This document shows, in pieces, positions 49,271-58,564 of a stretch of 64,000 bases of DNA (its first letter is position 1; each line of letters starts with the position of its first letter). This DNA comes from Halioxenophilus aromaticivorans (GTDB lineage: Bacteria > Pseudomonadota > Gammaproteobacteria > Pseudomonadales > Cellvibrionaceae): positions 2,294,001 to 2,358,000 of the forward strand of contig NZ_AP031496.1 of NCBI RefSeq assembly GCF_042850945.1, read 5' to 3'. A model generated the notes under the pieces. That model saw only the letters and a program-made list of their open reading frames with translations, was not told where the DNA came from and made no database searches. The position numbers and the translations under genes are program-made.

Positions 49271-51694
49271 ATGAACCAACACCACATTCCAGCCTTAGAT
49301 GATTCAAAAGATGTAATTAATTCGCGTAATAGTTCGCGGTTTAGCGTTTCTAGCAAAGCTCTTCTTTTGGCCGCTATTTCCTCAGCCTTTGTTGGCACCG
49401 TACCAAGCGTGTCGGCCCAAGGCGGATTTCAAGGTCTAGAAGAGATTATCGTAACCGCTCGACGTAAAGATGAGAACTTGCAAGAGGTGCCTATTGCGGT
49501 AACCGCCATGGGTGAAGACTTTTTACGTAAGCAAAGTATTACCCAGATTGAGGATTTAGGTACAAAAGTGCCTTCGCTACGTATCACGGGTGCGGGCGCT
49601 TCACTGAATGAGCCGCTTATATCGCTGCGTGGGCAACGCCCGGCAGAGCCGGCTTTCAACCAAGACCAAGCCGTACCAATATACTTTAACGACATCGTTA
49701 TCGCTCCGACTCAGGGCAGCAACCTAGGTATGTATGACTTACAGGCAGTACAGGTCTTAAAAGGTCCTCAGGGAACTCTTTTTGGGCGTAATAGTACCGG
49801 CGGTGCTTTATTGCTGACACCTAAACAACCGGGGACAGAGCTTGGTGGATACCTAGATGTCAAAGCGGGTAATTACGATCTGATTACTTTGGAAGGTGCG
49901 GTGGATATTCCCGTGAGCGATAGTTTCCAAATGCGAATTGCAGGCCGCGTGGCTAACCGCGAGGGTTATCAAGAGAACGTTGCCGATAATGCTCTAAAAG
50001 GTGATACCTATGGCGACGAAGATTCTCAGGGCGTACGTTTTACCGGCTTCTACGATGGAGATATCGTTACTAATAGCACTGTTGTCGCCTTTGACCAAAA
50101 CGATGTTTCAGCCATGGTATTGGTGCCAGGGCCATTCAATACAAGCGTGGGCTTAGGTTTCGCTGCGGGTCTGGGCTTTCTCCCAGACTATGCCGCCGGT
50201 GTGGCGCGTCAATTAGAGCGTGACGATCCATGGAAAGTTGAAACCGACGTGGCCAGCAAAGACAGTGTTGAAAATACGTTTTTCTCAAATACCACTGAGA
50301 TCAGTTTGGACAATGGCCTAACCATTAAAAACATTTTTGGCTATCGCGAAGTTGAGTTCGAAACCGCGACAGACGTCGATGGTACTAGCTTCTTTGGCTG
50401 GGGTACGTTTACCTCTGGTGCTCCCGGTGTTACTACCGATACTCGTCCTAGCACCATTGATTCAGAATTTATCAGTAATGAATTGCAGTTACTGGGTGTC
50501 GCGATGGATGGCAACCTGGATTGGATTTTAGGCTTTTATTGGTCAGAAACTGACGCTACCCAGGATTATCTCGTTCAGCAAGCGCCTGGCAGTTACGATA
50601 CCGGTATTAGTAATGGAATTAACACATCTACGGGCATTTTTGGCGAGGGTACTTATTCCTTCAGCGATCAACTGTCCTTAACTGTCGGTCTACGTCAGAG
50701 TAACGATGAGCGTGAAATCACTGTGAGTAAGTGGACCGATCTAGAGCGTACTGCCTGTCGTGTGACGGGCCCTGATGGCGCGGCATTGGATGATTGTGCC
50801 AGAACGGTCGACGAAAAATTTGATGAACCCACTTGGCGTGTAGCATTGAGCTATCTGCCCAGTGACTTCGCCATGGTTTACGGTAGCGCTTCAACCGGTT
50901 ACCGTGCAGGTGGTTTTAACACTCGCGGTACCGATGATTTAACCCTGCAACCGTTCAACCAGGAAACAGTAACAACCTACGAGTTGGGTAGTAAGCTGGA
51001 ATGGAACCTAGGCGGGACTTCAATTCGTACTAATCTGGCGCTTTACTGGCAGGATTACGAAGATATTCACCACACGCGTTCTTTCTTCGTTGACGATATT
51101 TTGGTAACTCGAACTGAAAACGCAGCTGCGGCGGATATTTCGGGTTTTGAAGCTGATATAACCGTTGCACCAACAGATTCCTTGGTATTGAACTTGGCAT
51201 ATTCTTTTGTAGACGCCGAGTACCAGGAGAAATCAGATCTGATTGGCGGAGTAGAGGTAGATACTTCGGGTAATGAATTCCCCTATATTCCAGAACAATC
51301 TTTAACCGCTTCTGTTAACTACAGCTTACCGGTTAGCGAAGATGTGGGTACTGTGGATTTGTCATTAAGCTATTATTGGCAGGACGAAATGGCCTCGCAT
51401 CCACTTATTGATCAGTTTTCAATTATGCCAGGGCGTGTAACACCGACTTGGACCGAGCAAGACATCGCCTCAGCCACAGAATACTCTGAGTTAGACGCCT
51501 ACAGTGTATGGAATGCTCGTGTGGATTGGCGCAACGTTTTGGGTTCCAATATTGACTTCGCAGCATTCGTGAATAATGCAACCGATGAAGAATATATCTT
51601 GGGTGGTTTGAACGTGTTGGATAGTGGTGGCTATGCGTCAGCCAGTTTCGGCGCCCCACGCACGTTTGGTGCCAGCGTTCGTTTTGGTTTCTAA
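49271..51694 (+). CDS. TonB-dependent outer-membrane receptor
   Basis: A complete 807-residue receptor. A long N-terminal signal (SSKALLLAAISSAFVGTVPSVSAQ, about residues 27-50) is followed by the TonB box region EEIIVTARRKDENLQEVPIAV. The plug contains LISLRGQ, VLKGPQGTLFGRNSTGGALLLT, and the barrel ends in RTFGASVRFGF with a terminal Phe. The EEIIVTAR start is the IroN/FyuA-like group expanded in marine gammaproteobacteria for organic substrates as well as siderophores. The AraC, SDR and Rieske genes that follow suggest import of the compound they degrade. Confidence 0.94.
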   Translation: MNQHHIPALDDSKDVINSRNSSRFSVSSKALLLAAISSAFVGTVPSVSAQGGFQGLEEIIVTARRKDENLQEVPIAVTAMGEDFLRKQSITQIEDLGTKVPSLRITGAGASLNEPLISLRGQRPAEPAFNQDQAVPIYFNDIVIAPTQGSNLGMYDLQAVQVLKGPQGTLFGRNSTGGALLLTPKQPGTELGGYLDVKAGNYDLITLEGAVDIPVSDSFQMRIAGRVANREGYQENVADNALKGDTYGDEDSQGVRFTGFYDGDIVTNSTVVAFDQNDVSAMVLVPGPFNTSVGLGFAAGLGFLPDYAAGVARQLERDDPWKVETDVASKDSVENTFFSNTTEISLDNGLTIKNIFGYREVEFETATDVDGTSFFGWGTFTSGAPGVTTDTRPSTIDSEFISNELQLLGVAMDGNLDWILGFYWSETDATQDYLVQQAPGSYDTGISNGINTSTGIFGEGTYSFSDQLSLTVGLRQSNDEREITVSKWTDLERTACRVTGPDGAALDDCARTVDEKFDEPTWRVALSYLPSDFAMVYGSASTGYRAGGFNTRGTDDLTLQPFNQETVTTYELGSKLEWNLGGTSIRTNLALYWQDYEDIHHTRSFFVDDILVTRTENAAAADISGFEADITVAPTDSLVLNLAYSFVDAEYQEKSDLIGGVEVDTSGNEFPYIPEQSLTASVNYSLPVSEDVGTVDLSLSYYWQDEMASHPLIDQFSIMPGRVTPTWTEQDIASATEYSELDAYSVWNARVDWRNVLGSNIDFAAFVNNATDEEYILGGLNVLDSGGYASASFGAPRTFGASVRFGF

Positions 51695-51722
51695 ACGCTA
51701 CTAATTGAAGCTGAAAAATTTG

Positions 51723-51760
51723 TGGTCGCTTTGCTTCACGCTAAAGCGGCCATTTTATTT
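51723..51760 (+). terminator. Rho-independent terminator after the TonB receptor
   Basis: TGGTCGCTTT (51723-51732) pairs with AAAGCGGCCA (51743-51752) with one T-G pair, around a 10-base loop, followed by TTTTATTT. The 300-base gap 51695-51994 otherwise shows no gene. Confidence 0.82.
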
Positions 51761-51994
51761 GTATGAAAACATTAGACAGCGGAACACTTTTAAGAAACAT
51801 TACCACGACTATTGATCAAAAATTAATATATTGTCCAATTGTATCCCGCTTTTTTACAAAGACGTATAGATTTTGAGACGAAATATCTAAGCGTGGCGGC
51901 TCAATAGCAACGTCCTAGATTGCTAACGCGAACCGTGTTTTAATCTGCCAACAAGGTCGACTCAGGAAAACGATAATTTTAGAGTGGTTGGCAG

Positions 51995-53056
51995 ATGTTC
52001 TTTAGTTTAGAAACGCCCTTAATGTCAGTGCCTGGTAGCAATCAGCTGCGCGCCTCGAATCTTGCTCACTACCCCGAGCTTATTGCTCGCTTAGGTGGTG
52101 ATTCTCGGCATATTCTTGACCATCACGGTATTTCTCCGGACAACATTGGCGAAGACGATGAGTTTTTAGATTGTAAGACCTTTGTGGATTTATTGGAGTA
52201 CTCGGCCACCAGCCTTAAGCAACCATTATTAGGTTTACAGCTTGCTCGGCTCCACAGGGAGCACGCCTATGGCCTGGTGGCGCACTTATGTCGCTCCGCA
52301 CCAAGCGTAGAGCAAGCGCTAACATCCTTCGTCAATTTTTTACCAATGATGCATTCACCGGAGAGCGACCTAAGGGTGGTGAGTGGCAAAGAAGTCACAG
52401 AACTTCGCTGGTGTGAAAAAACCAGCTACGGCGATAACCTCCAGGCCAATCTGCAAGGCCTTTACTTTAATCTTTCTCTAATATCTTCGCTAGTTGGCGA
52501 CGAATTTTCGCCTAACTATTTGGCCATTCCTCGTTTGTTCAGTGCCGATGATCAAACTGTGCTTGAGGCAGAGTTAAAATGTCCGGTGCGGCTCAGCCAA
52601 GGACAGTCCAGTATCGCGTTTAGTTCCGGCTTACTTCAGCAAAAACCCATAGGCGCGAATAGGGCCATGCATTCGCTAATCAAAGCTTATTTAGAATCGC
52701 TAAAGAGTCAGCACTCTAGCAATGTGTTAACGCGCGTAAGCCAGTACATACAATCGTCAGCGTCTATGTCTGAATTATCGTTGGAATCGTGCGCCGATTC
52801 CCTTGGTATATCCACCCGAGGCCTGCAATTAAAATTGAAACAAGATGATGTTAAGTTCTCTCAGTTGTTACAAACCGAACGCTTCAAAAGGGCCAAGCTG
52901 ATGCTAAAAGATGCTCAAATTGCCATAGCCGAAGTGGCCGATCAGCTTGGCTATTCAGAGCACACCAGTTTTGATCGAGCCTTTAAACGTTGGGCCGGCA
53001 CCACGCCCCAGCGCTACCGAGCAATTCATGCCGTTAAAAATAAATCGGCTAATTAA
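51995..53056 (+). CDS. AraC family regulator, OruR-like
   Basis: A 353-residue regulator with the PF12625-type N-terminal domain (LAHYPELIARLGGDSRHILDHHGISPDNI, then LLEYSATSLKQPLLGLQLAR) and a C-terminal AraC domain: LESCADSLGISTRGLQLKLKQ and IAEVADQLGYSEHTSFDRAFKRWAGTTPQRYR. A second ATG at 52022 (MSVPGSNQ) is also possible. It lies between the receptor and the SDR-Rieske pair, all on the same strand, and probably activates them. Confidence 0.9.
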   Translation: MFFSLETPLMSVPGSNQLRASNLAHYPELIARLGGDSRHILDHHGISPDNIGEDDEFLDCKTFVDLLEYSATSLKQPLLGLQLARLHREHAYGLVAHLCRSAPSVEQALTSFVNFLPMMHSPESDLRVVSGKEVTELRWCEKTSYGDNLQANLQGLYFNLSLISSLVGDEFSPNYLAIPRLFSADDQTVLEAELKCPVRLSQGQSSIAFSSGLLQQKPIGANRAMHSLIKAYLESLKSQHSSNVLTRVSQYIQSSASMSELSLESCADSLGISTRGLQLKLKQDDVKFSQLLQTERFKRAKLMLKDAQIAIAEVADQLGYSEHTSFDRAFKRWAGTTPQRYRAIHAVKNKSAN

Positions 53057-53154
53057 CATCTATTGCTACAAGCCTAGCGTTAATTGGCTAACTCACTCTG
53101 TATTCTTCGGTTAGCATCGCAGCCACGAAAAACATAATGCTTGGGATGGTAGAA

Positions 53155-54051
53155 ATGCAAAGGCTAAAAGGAAAAGTTGCAGTGGTTACCGGTGCCAGCC
53201 GAGGCATGGGCAAAGGTATTGCGTTGGCGTTGGCTGAGCAGGGCGCTACAATTTATGTCACTGGTCGAACCGTATGCGAAGGTGATCACGCTTTGCCTGG
53301 CACCGTGAGTGAAACGGCGCGCTTGATCAATGAGCGAGGAGGTAAGGGTATAGCTGTTCCCGTCGATCACAATAACGACGAGGCGGTGGCCGATTTATTC
53401 TCGCAAATTGATCGTGAGCAAGGTCGACTGGATCTGCTAGTTAATAATGCTATTGCCATACCCAAAGAGCTAACGCAATCGGGGGCGTTTTGGCATAAGC
53501 CCATTACCAACTGGGAAATGATCGACGTTGGCCTTCGCTCTAATTTTGTTGCCTCTTGGCATGCAGCGCAGCGGATGACTGAGCAAAAGTCCGGGTTAAT
53601 TGTTTCGATTTCCGGTTATGTAGGGGTGACCTATACCTACAATGTTATTTTTGGTACCTGTAAAAGTGCCACCGACCGCATGGCCAGAGACATGGCCATA
53701 GAGCTTCTTCCATACCAAGTGGCTTCGGTGTCTCTGTGGCAGGGCTTTACCTATACGGAGCGCGCGCAATCCAATTTAGAGTCTGTACCGGGTATGGCAT
53801 CGCAACTTAATAGTTTTGCCGGCTCGTCGGTTGAATTTCCAGGCCGTGTTATTGCTGCCATGTTATTGGATGACGATTTAATGTCATTAAGCGGCGCAAG
53901 CCTCATCAGTGCAGAGCTGGCTAAGCGCTACGGAATATCAGATATTGATGGCAAAACGGTGCCATCACTTAGGTCAGAGCGCGGCTCCCCAATTTGGGGG
54001 CCGGTGAAGCAAGAACCCGCCGCAGCAGGTACTCAGGGGGAAAATCGATGA
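53155..54051 (+). CDS. Short-chain dehydrogenase (DHRS1-like)
   Basis: A 298-residue SDR starting MQRLKGKVAVVTGASRGMGKG. It has TGASRGMG, VTGRTVCEGD after strand 2, NNAIAIP (NNAI in the NNAG position) and VSISGYVG. The usual Tyr of Tyr-x3-Lys appears as FGTCKSATDRMA, a Phe-Gly-Thr-Cys-Lys run with the Lys kept. The wider layout with the TVSET insertion matches the DHRS1-like group, where YGVGKAA is normal; the replacement here is notable. Its stop overlaps the Rieske start (ATGA). Confidence 0.85.
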   Translation: MQRLKGKVAVVTGASRGMGKGIALALAEQGATIYVTGRTVCEGDHALPGTVSETARLINERGGKGIAVPVDHNNDEAVADLFSQIDREQGRLDLLVNNAIAIPKELTQSGAFWHKPITNWEMIDVGLRSNFVASWHAAQRMTEQKSGLIVSISGYVGVTYTYNVIFGTCKSATDRMARDMAIELLPYQVASVSLWQGFTYTERAQSNLESVPGMASQLNSFAGSSVEFPGRVIAAMLLDDDLMSLSGASLISAELAKRYGISDIDGKTVPSLRSERGSPIWGPVKQEPAAAGTQGENR

Positions 54052-55430
54052 AAGAAGTGCAATCCGAATCAAGTCAAGAATTTAAAGACAGCTGGCTTAC
54101 GCTGGATCACGGAGTTCGTAGCGGCCGTTATACCGACCCGGAATTTACGGCGTTAGAACACGAAAAAATGTGGCGTAACGCTTGGCAGTCAGCAGCACGT
54201 TTAGATGAAATACCTAATGTAGGCGACTACACCGTTTACGAAATCGGCCATGAATCTGCCCTGGTTGTCCGAGTAGATGACGAAACTATCAAGGCCTATC
54301 ATAATTTTTGCCCCCACCGGGGAACGGCATTAGGAGAGGGTACTGGTAACTTCGAAAAAAGCCGAATTATTTGTCCGTTCCATGGTTGGCGTTGGGATAC
54401 CGCAGGTAGCTGCCAGTTTATTATGGAGCAAAACCAGTTTCGTGACGGACAACTTGCTAAGAGCGATGCCAATTTAAAAGAAATTCACCATCAGGTGTTT
54501 GCCGGGTTCATTTTTGTTAACTTCAGCCGTACCCCAGAGCCTTTCGAGGTCTTTATTGCTCCGGTAAAACAGTTAATCGAAGATTTGGCTATCGAACATA
54601 TGCGCCCCATCTGGTGGAAGCGTGTGGTGGCGCCGGCTAATTGGAAAGTCGCTCTAGAAGCCTTCTTAGAAGGTTATCACGTGCCGGCCACCCACCCCCA
54701 GCTTGAAAAACCCGGAGCGGATTTTCTATATGGCGATGACGTAAGTGGCAGCCAACATTTTGCCCACCACGATCACCTCTACGAAGCTTTTGACAATGGC
54801 CACGGTCGTTTCTTGGGCGGTGAAAAAACCCCAATGGCAGGTCATACAACTAATCCAGAAAGCGCTATTGATGCCATGGCCGACCGGCTTAACCTACTGG
54901 TTGAAGGCATGGATGCTATGATTTTGAAAGAAGACGTCGCCTTGGTGCGCTCTTTTAAGGATAAAGAAATACCTGAGGATTCATCTATCGGTAAGGAATA
55001 CGTAAAGGGACTCTATGCCAACGCCGCCGTTGAGGGCCGGCCAATGCCTAAGTTGGAGAAATCTGTTTTAGACCAATGGGGTGGCGAAGTGTTTGTTTAT
55101 CCCAACTTGCTTATTCTGCCCCAGGCGGGCAACTGCATGATGTATCGCATACGGCCCAACGGGTTTGACCCAGATTCGTGTATCTTTGAAATCTACTCCA
55201 CCAAAACCTACGGTGAAAACGCCGAGGTGCCCAAGGCCGTGGTAAAAGAAATGGACGACGTAACTGATCCCGAGCAATTTCTTCAAATTCCCCGGCAGGA
55301 TTTTGGCAATATCCCCCGTATGCAAAAAGGCTTGCACACCAGCGGCTGTAAGCAGATATGGTTCGCCAACTACTATGAGAAGATCCTGCTCAATTTTCAT
55401 CAGCAGTTGGACCGCGATCTCCAGCGATAG
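54048..55430 (+). CDS. Rieske non-heme iron oxygenase, alpha subunit
   Basis: A 460-residue ring-hydroxylating-type oxygenase. The Rieske [2Fe-2S] ligands are C88 and H90 (CPHRG) and C109 and H112 (CPFHGW). The catalytic domain has AFLEGYHVPATHP, holding the two-His iron site near residue 210, and an Asp-rich C-terminal part. The ATG at 54048 overlaps the SDR stop by 4 bases, so the two are translationally coupled. A small beta subunit and a dedicated reductase are not adjacent, so electrons must come from elsewhere. The substrate is unknown; aromatic or quaternary-amine oxidation is usual for this shape. Confidence 0.92.
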   Translation: MKEVQSESSQEFKDSWLTLDHGVRSGRYTDPEFTALEHEKMWRNAWQSAARLDEIPNVGDYTVYEIGHESALVVRVDDETIKAYHNFCPHRGTALGEGTGNFEKSRIICPFHGWRWDTAGSCQFIMEQNQFRDGQLAKSDANLKEIHHQVFAGFIFVNFSRTPEPFEVFIAPVKQLIEDLAIEHMRPIWWKRVVAPANWKVALEAFLEGYHVPATHPQLEKPGADFLYGDDVSGSQHFAHHDHLYEAFDNGHGRFLGGEKTPMAGHTTNPESAIDAMADRLNLLVEGMDAMILKEDVALVRSFKDKEIPEDSSIGKEYVKGLYANAAVEGRPMPKLEKSVLDQWGGEVFVYPNLLILPQAGNCMMYRIRPNGFDPDSCIFEIYSTKTYGENAEVPKAVVKEMDDVTDPEQFLQIPRQDFGNIPRMQKGLHTSGCKQIWFANYYEKILLNFHQQLDRDLQR

Positions 55431-55438
55431 CTTCGGCC

Positions 55439-56781
55439 TTACAGAGTTTTAAAGCGGTACAGTATTCGGTTGGATTAGGTTTGCCCGGGTTCCAGTATCG
55501 TGCCAGGGAAGGCCGGTTTATTAGGGCTATCGGGGAAGTGCTGCGGTTCCAGGCAAAAGGCGGTTCGTTGGTTATGAGGTAGGCCTTTGCCGCTTGTGCT
55601 TCCGTCCAAAAAGTTACCCGAGTAGAATTGCATGCCTGGTGACGTGGTGAAAACTTCTAGTATCCTGCCGCTACCTGGTTCAACAACTTTAGCCGCCGGC
55701 TTTAATGTGCCGGTGTTCTCTAAATTAATAATCCAGGTGTGATCGTAACCCTGGCCGTATTGCAGCTGCTTGTCGTTATGCTCTATATCCTGGCCAATGA
55801 TTTTGCCTTTGGTAAAGTCAAATGGCGTCCTGGCTACCGGTTGTAGTTCGCCAGTAGGAATTAGGTCCTTGTCCACGGGAGTAATATAATTCGCTGGAAT
55901 TTCCATCATGTGATTCATCACACTGCCATTAATGGCAAGGTTGAAGTAGCTGTGATGGGTTAGGTTTATTACCGTGGATTTATTGGTTTTTGCGGAAATC
56001 TGAATATCCAGTTCGTTGTCGTCTTTCAGTTCGTAGATTATTTTTGTAGTGAGCTCTCCAGGGTAACCCTGATCGCCATCGGGGCTAACTAAAGACAGCG
56101 TTGCACCTACACTGCTCTCTTTTGCGAAAGGTACAACGTGCCAAAGCTGTTTATCAAATCCTTTTGTACCCCCGCGTATGTGGTTGCCGCGTTCGTTTAA
56201 AGTCAGCTAGGGCCTGTTGACACTAATTTGGTACCACTGCTGGAGGTCAGCTTCCCGTTCAACTAGGCGCCAAGCGTGAAATGTAGTGGGCCTACATGAG
56301 CGATTGGCAACAACGTTGAGCGGGAAGCTGGCTCCAGCCCTACGGGTTGAGCCAGGAAATAGCCCACTCGTTGTTGCTCACCGCTTATTTGGGCCCACCA
56401 AACTTCGCGGTTCGCGCCTAGATTGGACTATTTCCTGTCTCAACAGAGGCTCCGAATTAGTGTCAACAGGCCCTAGTATGCTTGGCTGCCAAGTTGAAAT
56501 TTGCCGTCGCGGATACGGTTGCCATAGCGACCGATAATGGCACCCATGTACGGGCTTTTCTCTAAGTAATCTTGTGGCGTATCCACACCGAGCACTATAT
56601 CGCCCAACACACTGTTAGCGTCGGGTTTAGTACCTTGGTTATGATGCCACCTAAATTGATAAACTCGACCTGCAAGCCCCATTTGTTCTGGAGTGTGGTA
56701 TTGGTAACTACTGCACCGTTCGCTAGGGGTCCCCCAGTGCTTTTGGGAATACCGAGATTGGTATTGAAGTCCATCGCTCAT
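55439..56781 (-). pseudogene. galM: Aldose 1-epimerase (galM), decayed and interrupted
   Basis: A GalM-like gene read leftward in pieces. The start region gives KHWGTPSE, then the native strand TLQNKWGLQ and INLGGIIT is found only in another frame, then LGDIVLGVDTPQDYL, GAIIGRYGNRI and GKFQLGSQAY return to the first frame. Here a 262-bp element is inserted (56207-56476). Beyond it GNHIRGGTKGFDKQLW, HHSYFNL (catalytic His) and CLEPQHFPDSPN (catalytic Glu) follow. A TAA after LEPGQT cuts off the natural end SNRILYRFKTL, readable to TAA at 55439. Two frameshifts, two stop codons and one insertion make it dead. Confidence 0.9.
56207..56476. mobile_element. MITE-like element inside galM
   Basis: A non-coding insertion of about 262 bp (56211-56472) flanked by CTAG on both sides, with perfect 18-bp terminal inverted repeats GGCCTGTTGACACTAATT and their mirror. 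It is rich in internal foldbacks, such as AGCTTCCCG against CGGGAAGCT and CAGGAAATAG against CTATTTCCTG. It encodes no transposase, so it must have moved with help from a full-length relative not in this window. The CTAG duplication fits IS5-type (YTAR) or TA-type target choice. Confidence 0.82.
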
Positions 56782-56902
56782 TAGAGTCCACCAAAGCGAG
56801 GCAGGCTATTACACTGAATGGTCACAGCGATGTGTAGGCCTGCATTATTGTTCGTCATACGTTAATATTTCCGTGTACCGACATCAAGATTAGACCATTC
56901 CC

Positions 56903-57784
56903 ATGACCTTGAGCGACTCATCCTTGGCAGAAATTTACGATCACCGCGCGTGCACCTTAGGCGAGGGGGCTTTTTGGCACCCGTTGCGTCAGCAGTATTT
57001 TTGGTTTGATATTATTGGCAAGCGTTTGCTGTCGGTATCCGACGGTGAACAGCTGCAATGGCAGTTTAATGAGCATGTTTCCGCCGCCGGCTGGATAGAT
57101 CACAGTAATCTGCTTATTGCCAGCGAGTCTGGGTTGTATCATTTTAACCTTGAACAAGGTAGCAAGGAATTGTTAGTTCCCCTGGAGGCAGATAAACCAG
57201 CCAACCGTTCCAACGACGGCCGTGCGGACCCTCAGGGTGGGTTTTGGATTGGTACTATGGGTAAGCGCGCGGAATACGAGCAGGGGGCGCTGTATCGCTT
57301 TTATCGAGGCGAACTACGCACTCTTCGCACTGGCTTAACCATCCCCAATGCTATTTGCTTTGCACCTGGCGGCGAGTTTGCTTATTACGCCGATACCGTT
57401 GCCGGATTCCTATGGCGGCAGGCGTTGGATAAAAACAGCGGCTGGCCGGTGGGTGATGCGCAGCTATTGATTGATTTTAAGGCCCAGGGCCAGAATCCCG
57501 ATGGCGCGTTAACCGATGCCCAAGGTAATATCTGGAATGCCCAATGGGGTGCTGGGCAAGTCGCTTGCTATAGCCCCCAGGGTGAGTTTTTGGTGGCCAT
57601 AGCCACACCCTCTAGCCAAGTGACCTGCCCGGCGTTTGGTGGGCCAGACTACACCGATTTACTGATTACCTCGGCCACAGAAAATATGACCGCTGATCAA
57701 TTAAAGGCCGAGCCCACTGCGGGTAAAACATTGATTGCAAAAGCCTGTGGCCAGGGCAAGGCGGAGCCGCAGGTTTTGCTGTAA
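56903..57784 (+). CDS. SMP-30/gluconolactonase family protein
   Basis: A 293-residue six-bladed beta-propeller lactonase. The metal ligands typical of the family are in LGEGAFWHP (Glu), RSNDGRADPQGGFWIGTMG (Asn), LTIPNAICFAP (Asn) and NPDGALTDAQGNIWNAQWG (Asp). The length is normal. Members hydrolyse sugar lactones (gluconolactone, L-arabinono-lactone and others). It diverges from the dead galM gene, so the original pair probably served sugar catabolism. Confidence 0.93.
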   Translation: MTLSDSSLAEIYDHRACTLGEGAFWHPLRQQYFWFDIIGKRLLSVSDGEQLQWQFNEHVSAAGWIDHSNLLIASESGLYHFNLEQGSKELLVPLEADKPANRSNDGRADPQGGFWIGTMGKRAEYEQGALYRFYRGELRTLRTGLTIPNAICFAPGGEFAYYADTVAGFLWRQALDKNSGWPVGDAQLLIDFKAQGQNPDGALTDAQGNIWNAQWGAGQVACYSPQGEFLVAIATPSSQVTCPAFGGPDYTDLLITSATENMTADQLKAEPTAGKTLIAKACGQGKAEPQVLL

Positions 57785-57823
57785 CGCTTTCGATTTACTG
57801 CTTGCTTTCCGCCTATTCCGCGC

Positions 57824-58240
57824 CTATTTTCCGCCCAACTGTTGCCATCGGTTGGGTGTCATCCACACGTATTCAATGTAGTGGCCTAAAAAGTCTCTGG
57901 CATCTAAGTAAACGTATTTTAACTCATCGCTGTGGCCTTCCAGCACCACCGGGTAGACGCTCTCGATCACGCTTTGGCGAAAGCTGTCCCAGTCGTCTAC
58001 GCGCACACAGTGGTGATGAAATCTCAACGAGTCATCGCTGGGGAGTTGTTCTTTATACACATCCACTAAGCCCGACACCGGCTGAATAATTTCGTACTGC
58101 AGATTGTTAATCCAAACAAACGCCAATTTGTTCTTGGCTTTACCGCTCCCCCTTGGCGTGGTTACCTCAACCTCTACCTCAAAGCTTATGCAATCCTGGG
58201 CGGCGCCATGTTGGTGGAATTGCTCCAGTGCTTTATCCAT
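57824..58240 (-). CDS. VOC (glyoxalase-like) family protein
   Basis: A 138-residue vicinal-oxygen-chelate protein with RFHHHCVRVDDWDSF (metal-site His region) and LGHYIEYVWMTPN at the C-terminus. The shown start ATG at 58240 encodes MDKALEQFHQ, the first helix. The first strand of the fold is encoded just upstream in the same frame as HFQNAYITRN, but no ATG, GTG or TTG precedes it before a stop at about 58309. Either a rare start codon is used or the gene lost its start. It is a single gene in convergent orientation with the lactonase. Confidence 0.78.
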   Translation of the reverse strand: MDKALEQFHQHGAAQDCISFEVEVEVTTPRGSGKAKNKLAFVWINNLQYEIIQPVSGLVDVYKEQLPSDDSLRFHHHCVRVDDWDSFRQSVIESVYPVVLEGHSDELKYVYLDARDFLGHYIEYVWMTPNRWQQLGGK

Positions 58241-58478
58241 ATTGCGAGTGATGTAGGCATTTTGAAAATGGTTACCGGTAAGCTTGGATGCGGTATTCCT
58301 TGAGGTATTGTTATGTTGTTATTAACCCTGGGCTGCCTGTGATGCTAAACCTGACGGCGCGATTAATATAAGAAGGCAGTGTTGCAAGACGATGGGTGTT
58401 TAGATGTATCAAACGGCGCCGGTTTTGATGCCTGCTTAGTGAAAAACAACGGACCAAAATAAGACTAACGGAATATAA

Positions 58479-58506
58479 AAGACACCGACAGAAGCATCGG
58501 TGTCTT
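58479..58506 (-). terminator. Intrinsic terminator of the ATP-grasp operon
   Basis: AAGACACCGA and TCGGTGTCTT form a perfect 10-bp stem around an 8-base loop. Read on the minus strand it is followed by TTTATATT, so it ends the leftward transcript of the two genes at 58565-61104. The region 58310-58478 holds no gene. Confidence 0.85.
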
Positions 58507-58564
58507 AATGTGGTCAGAATTTCTCTGCTAAGAAAAACGAGTGTTAAGGCACCGGTGGCTGGCG

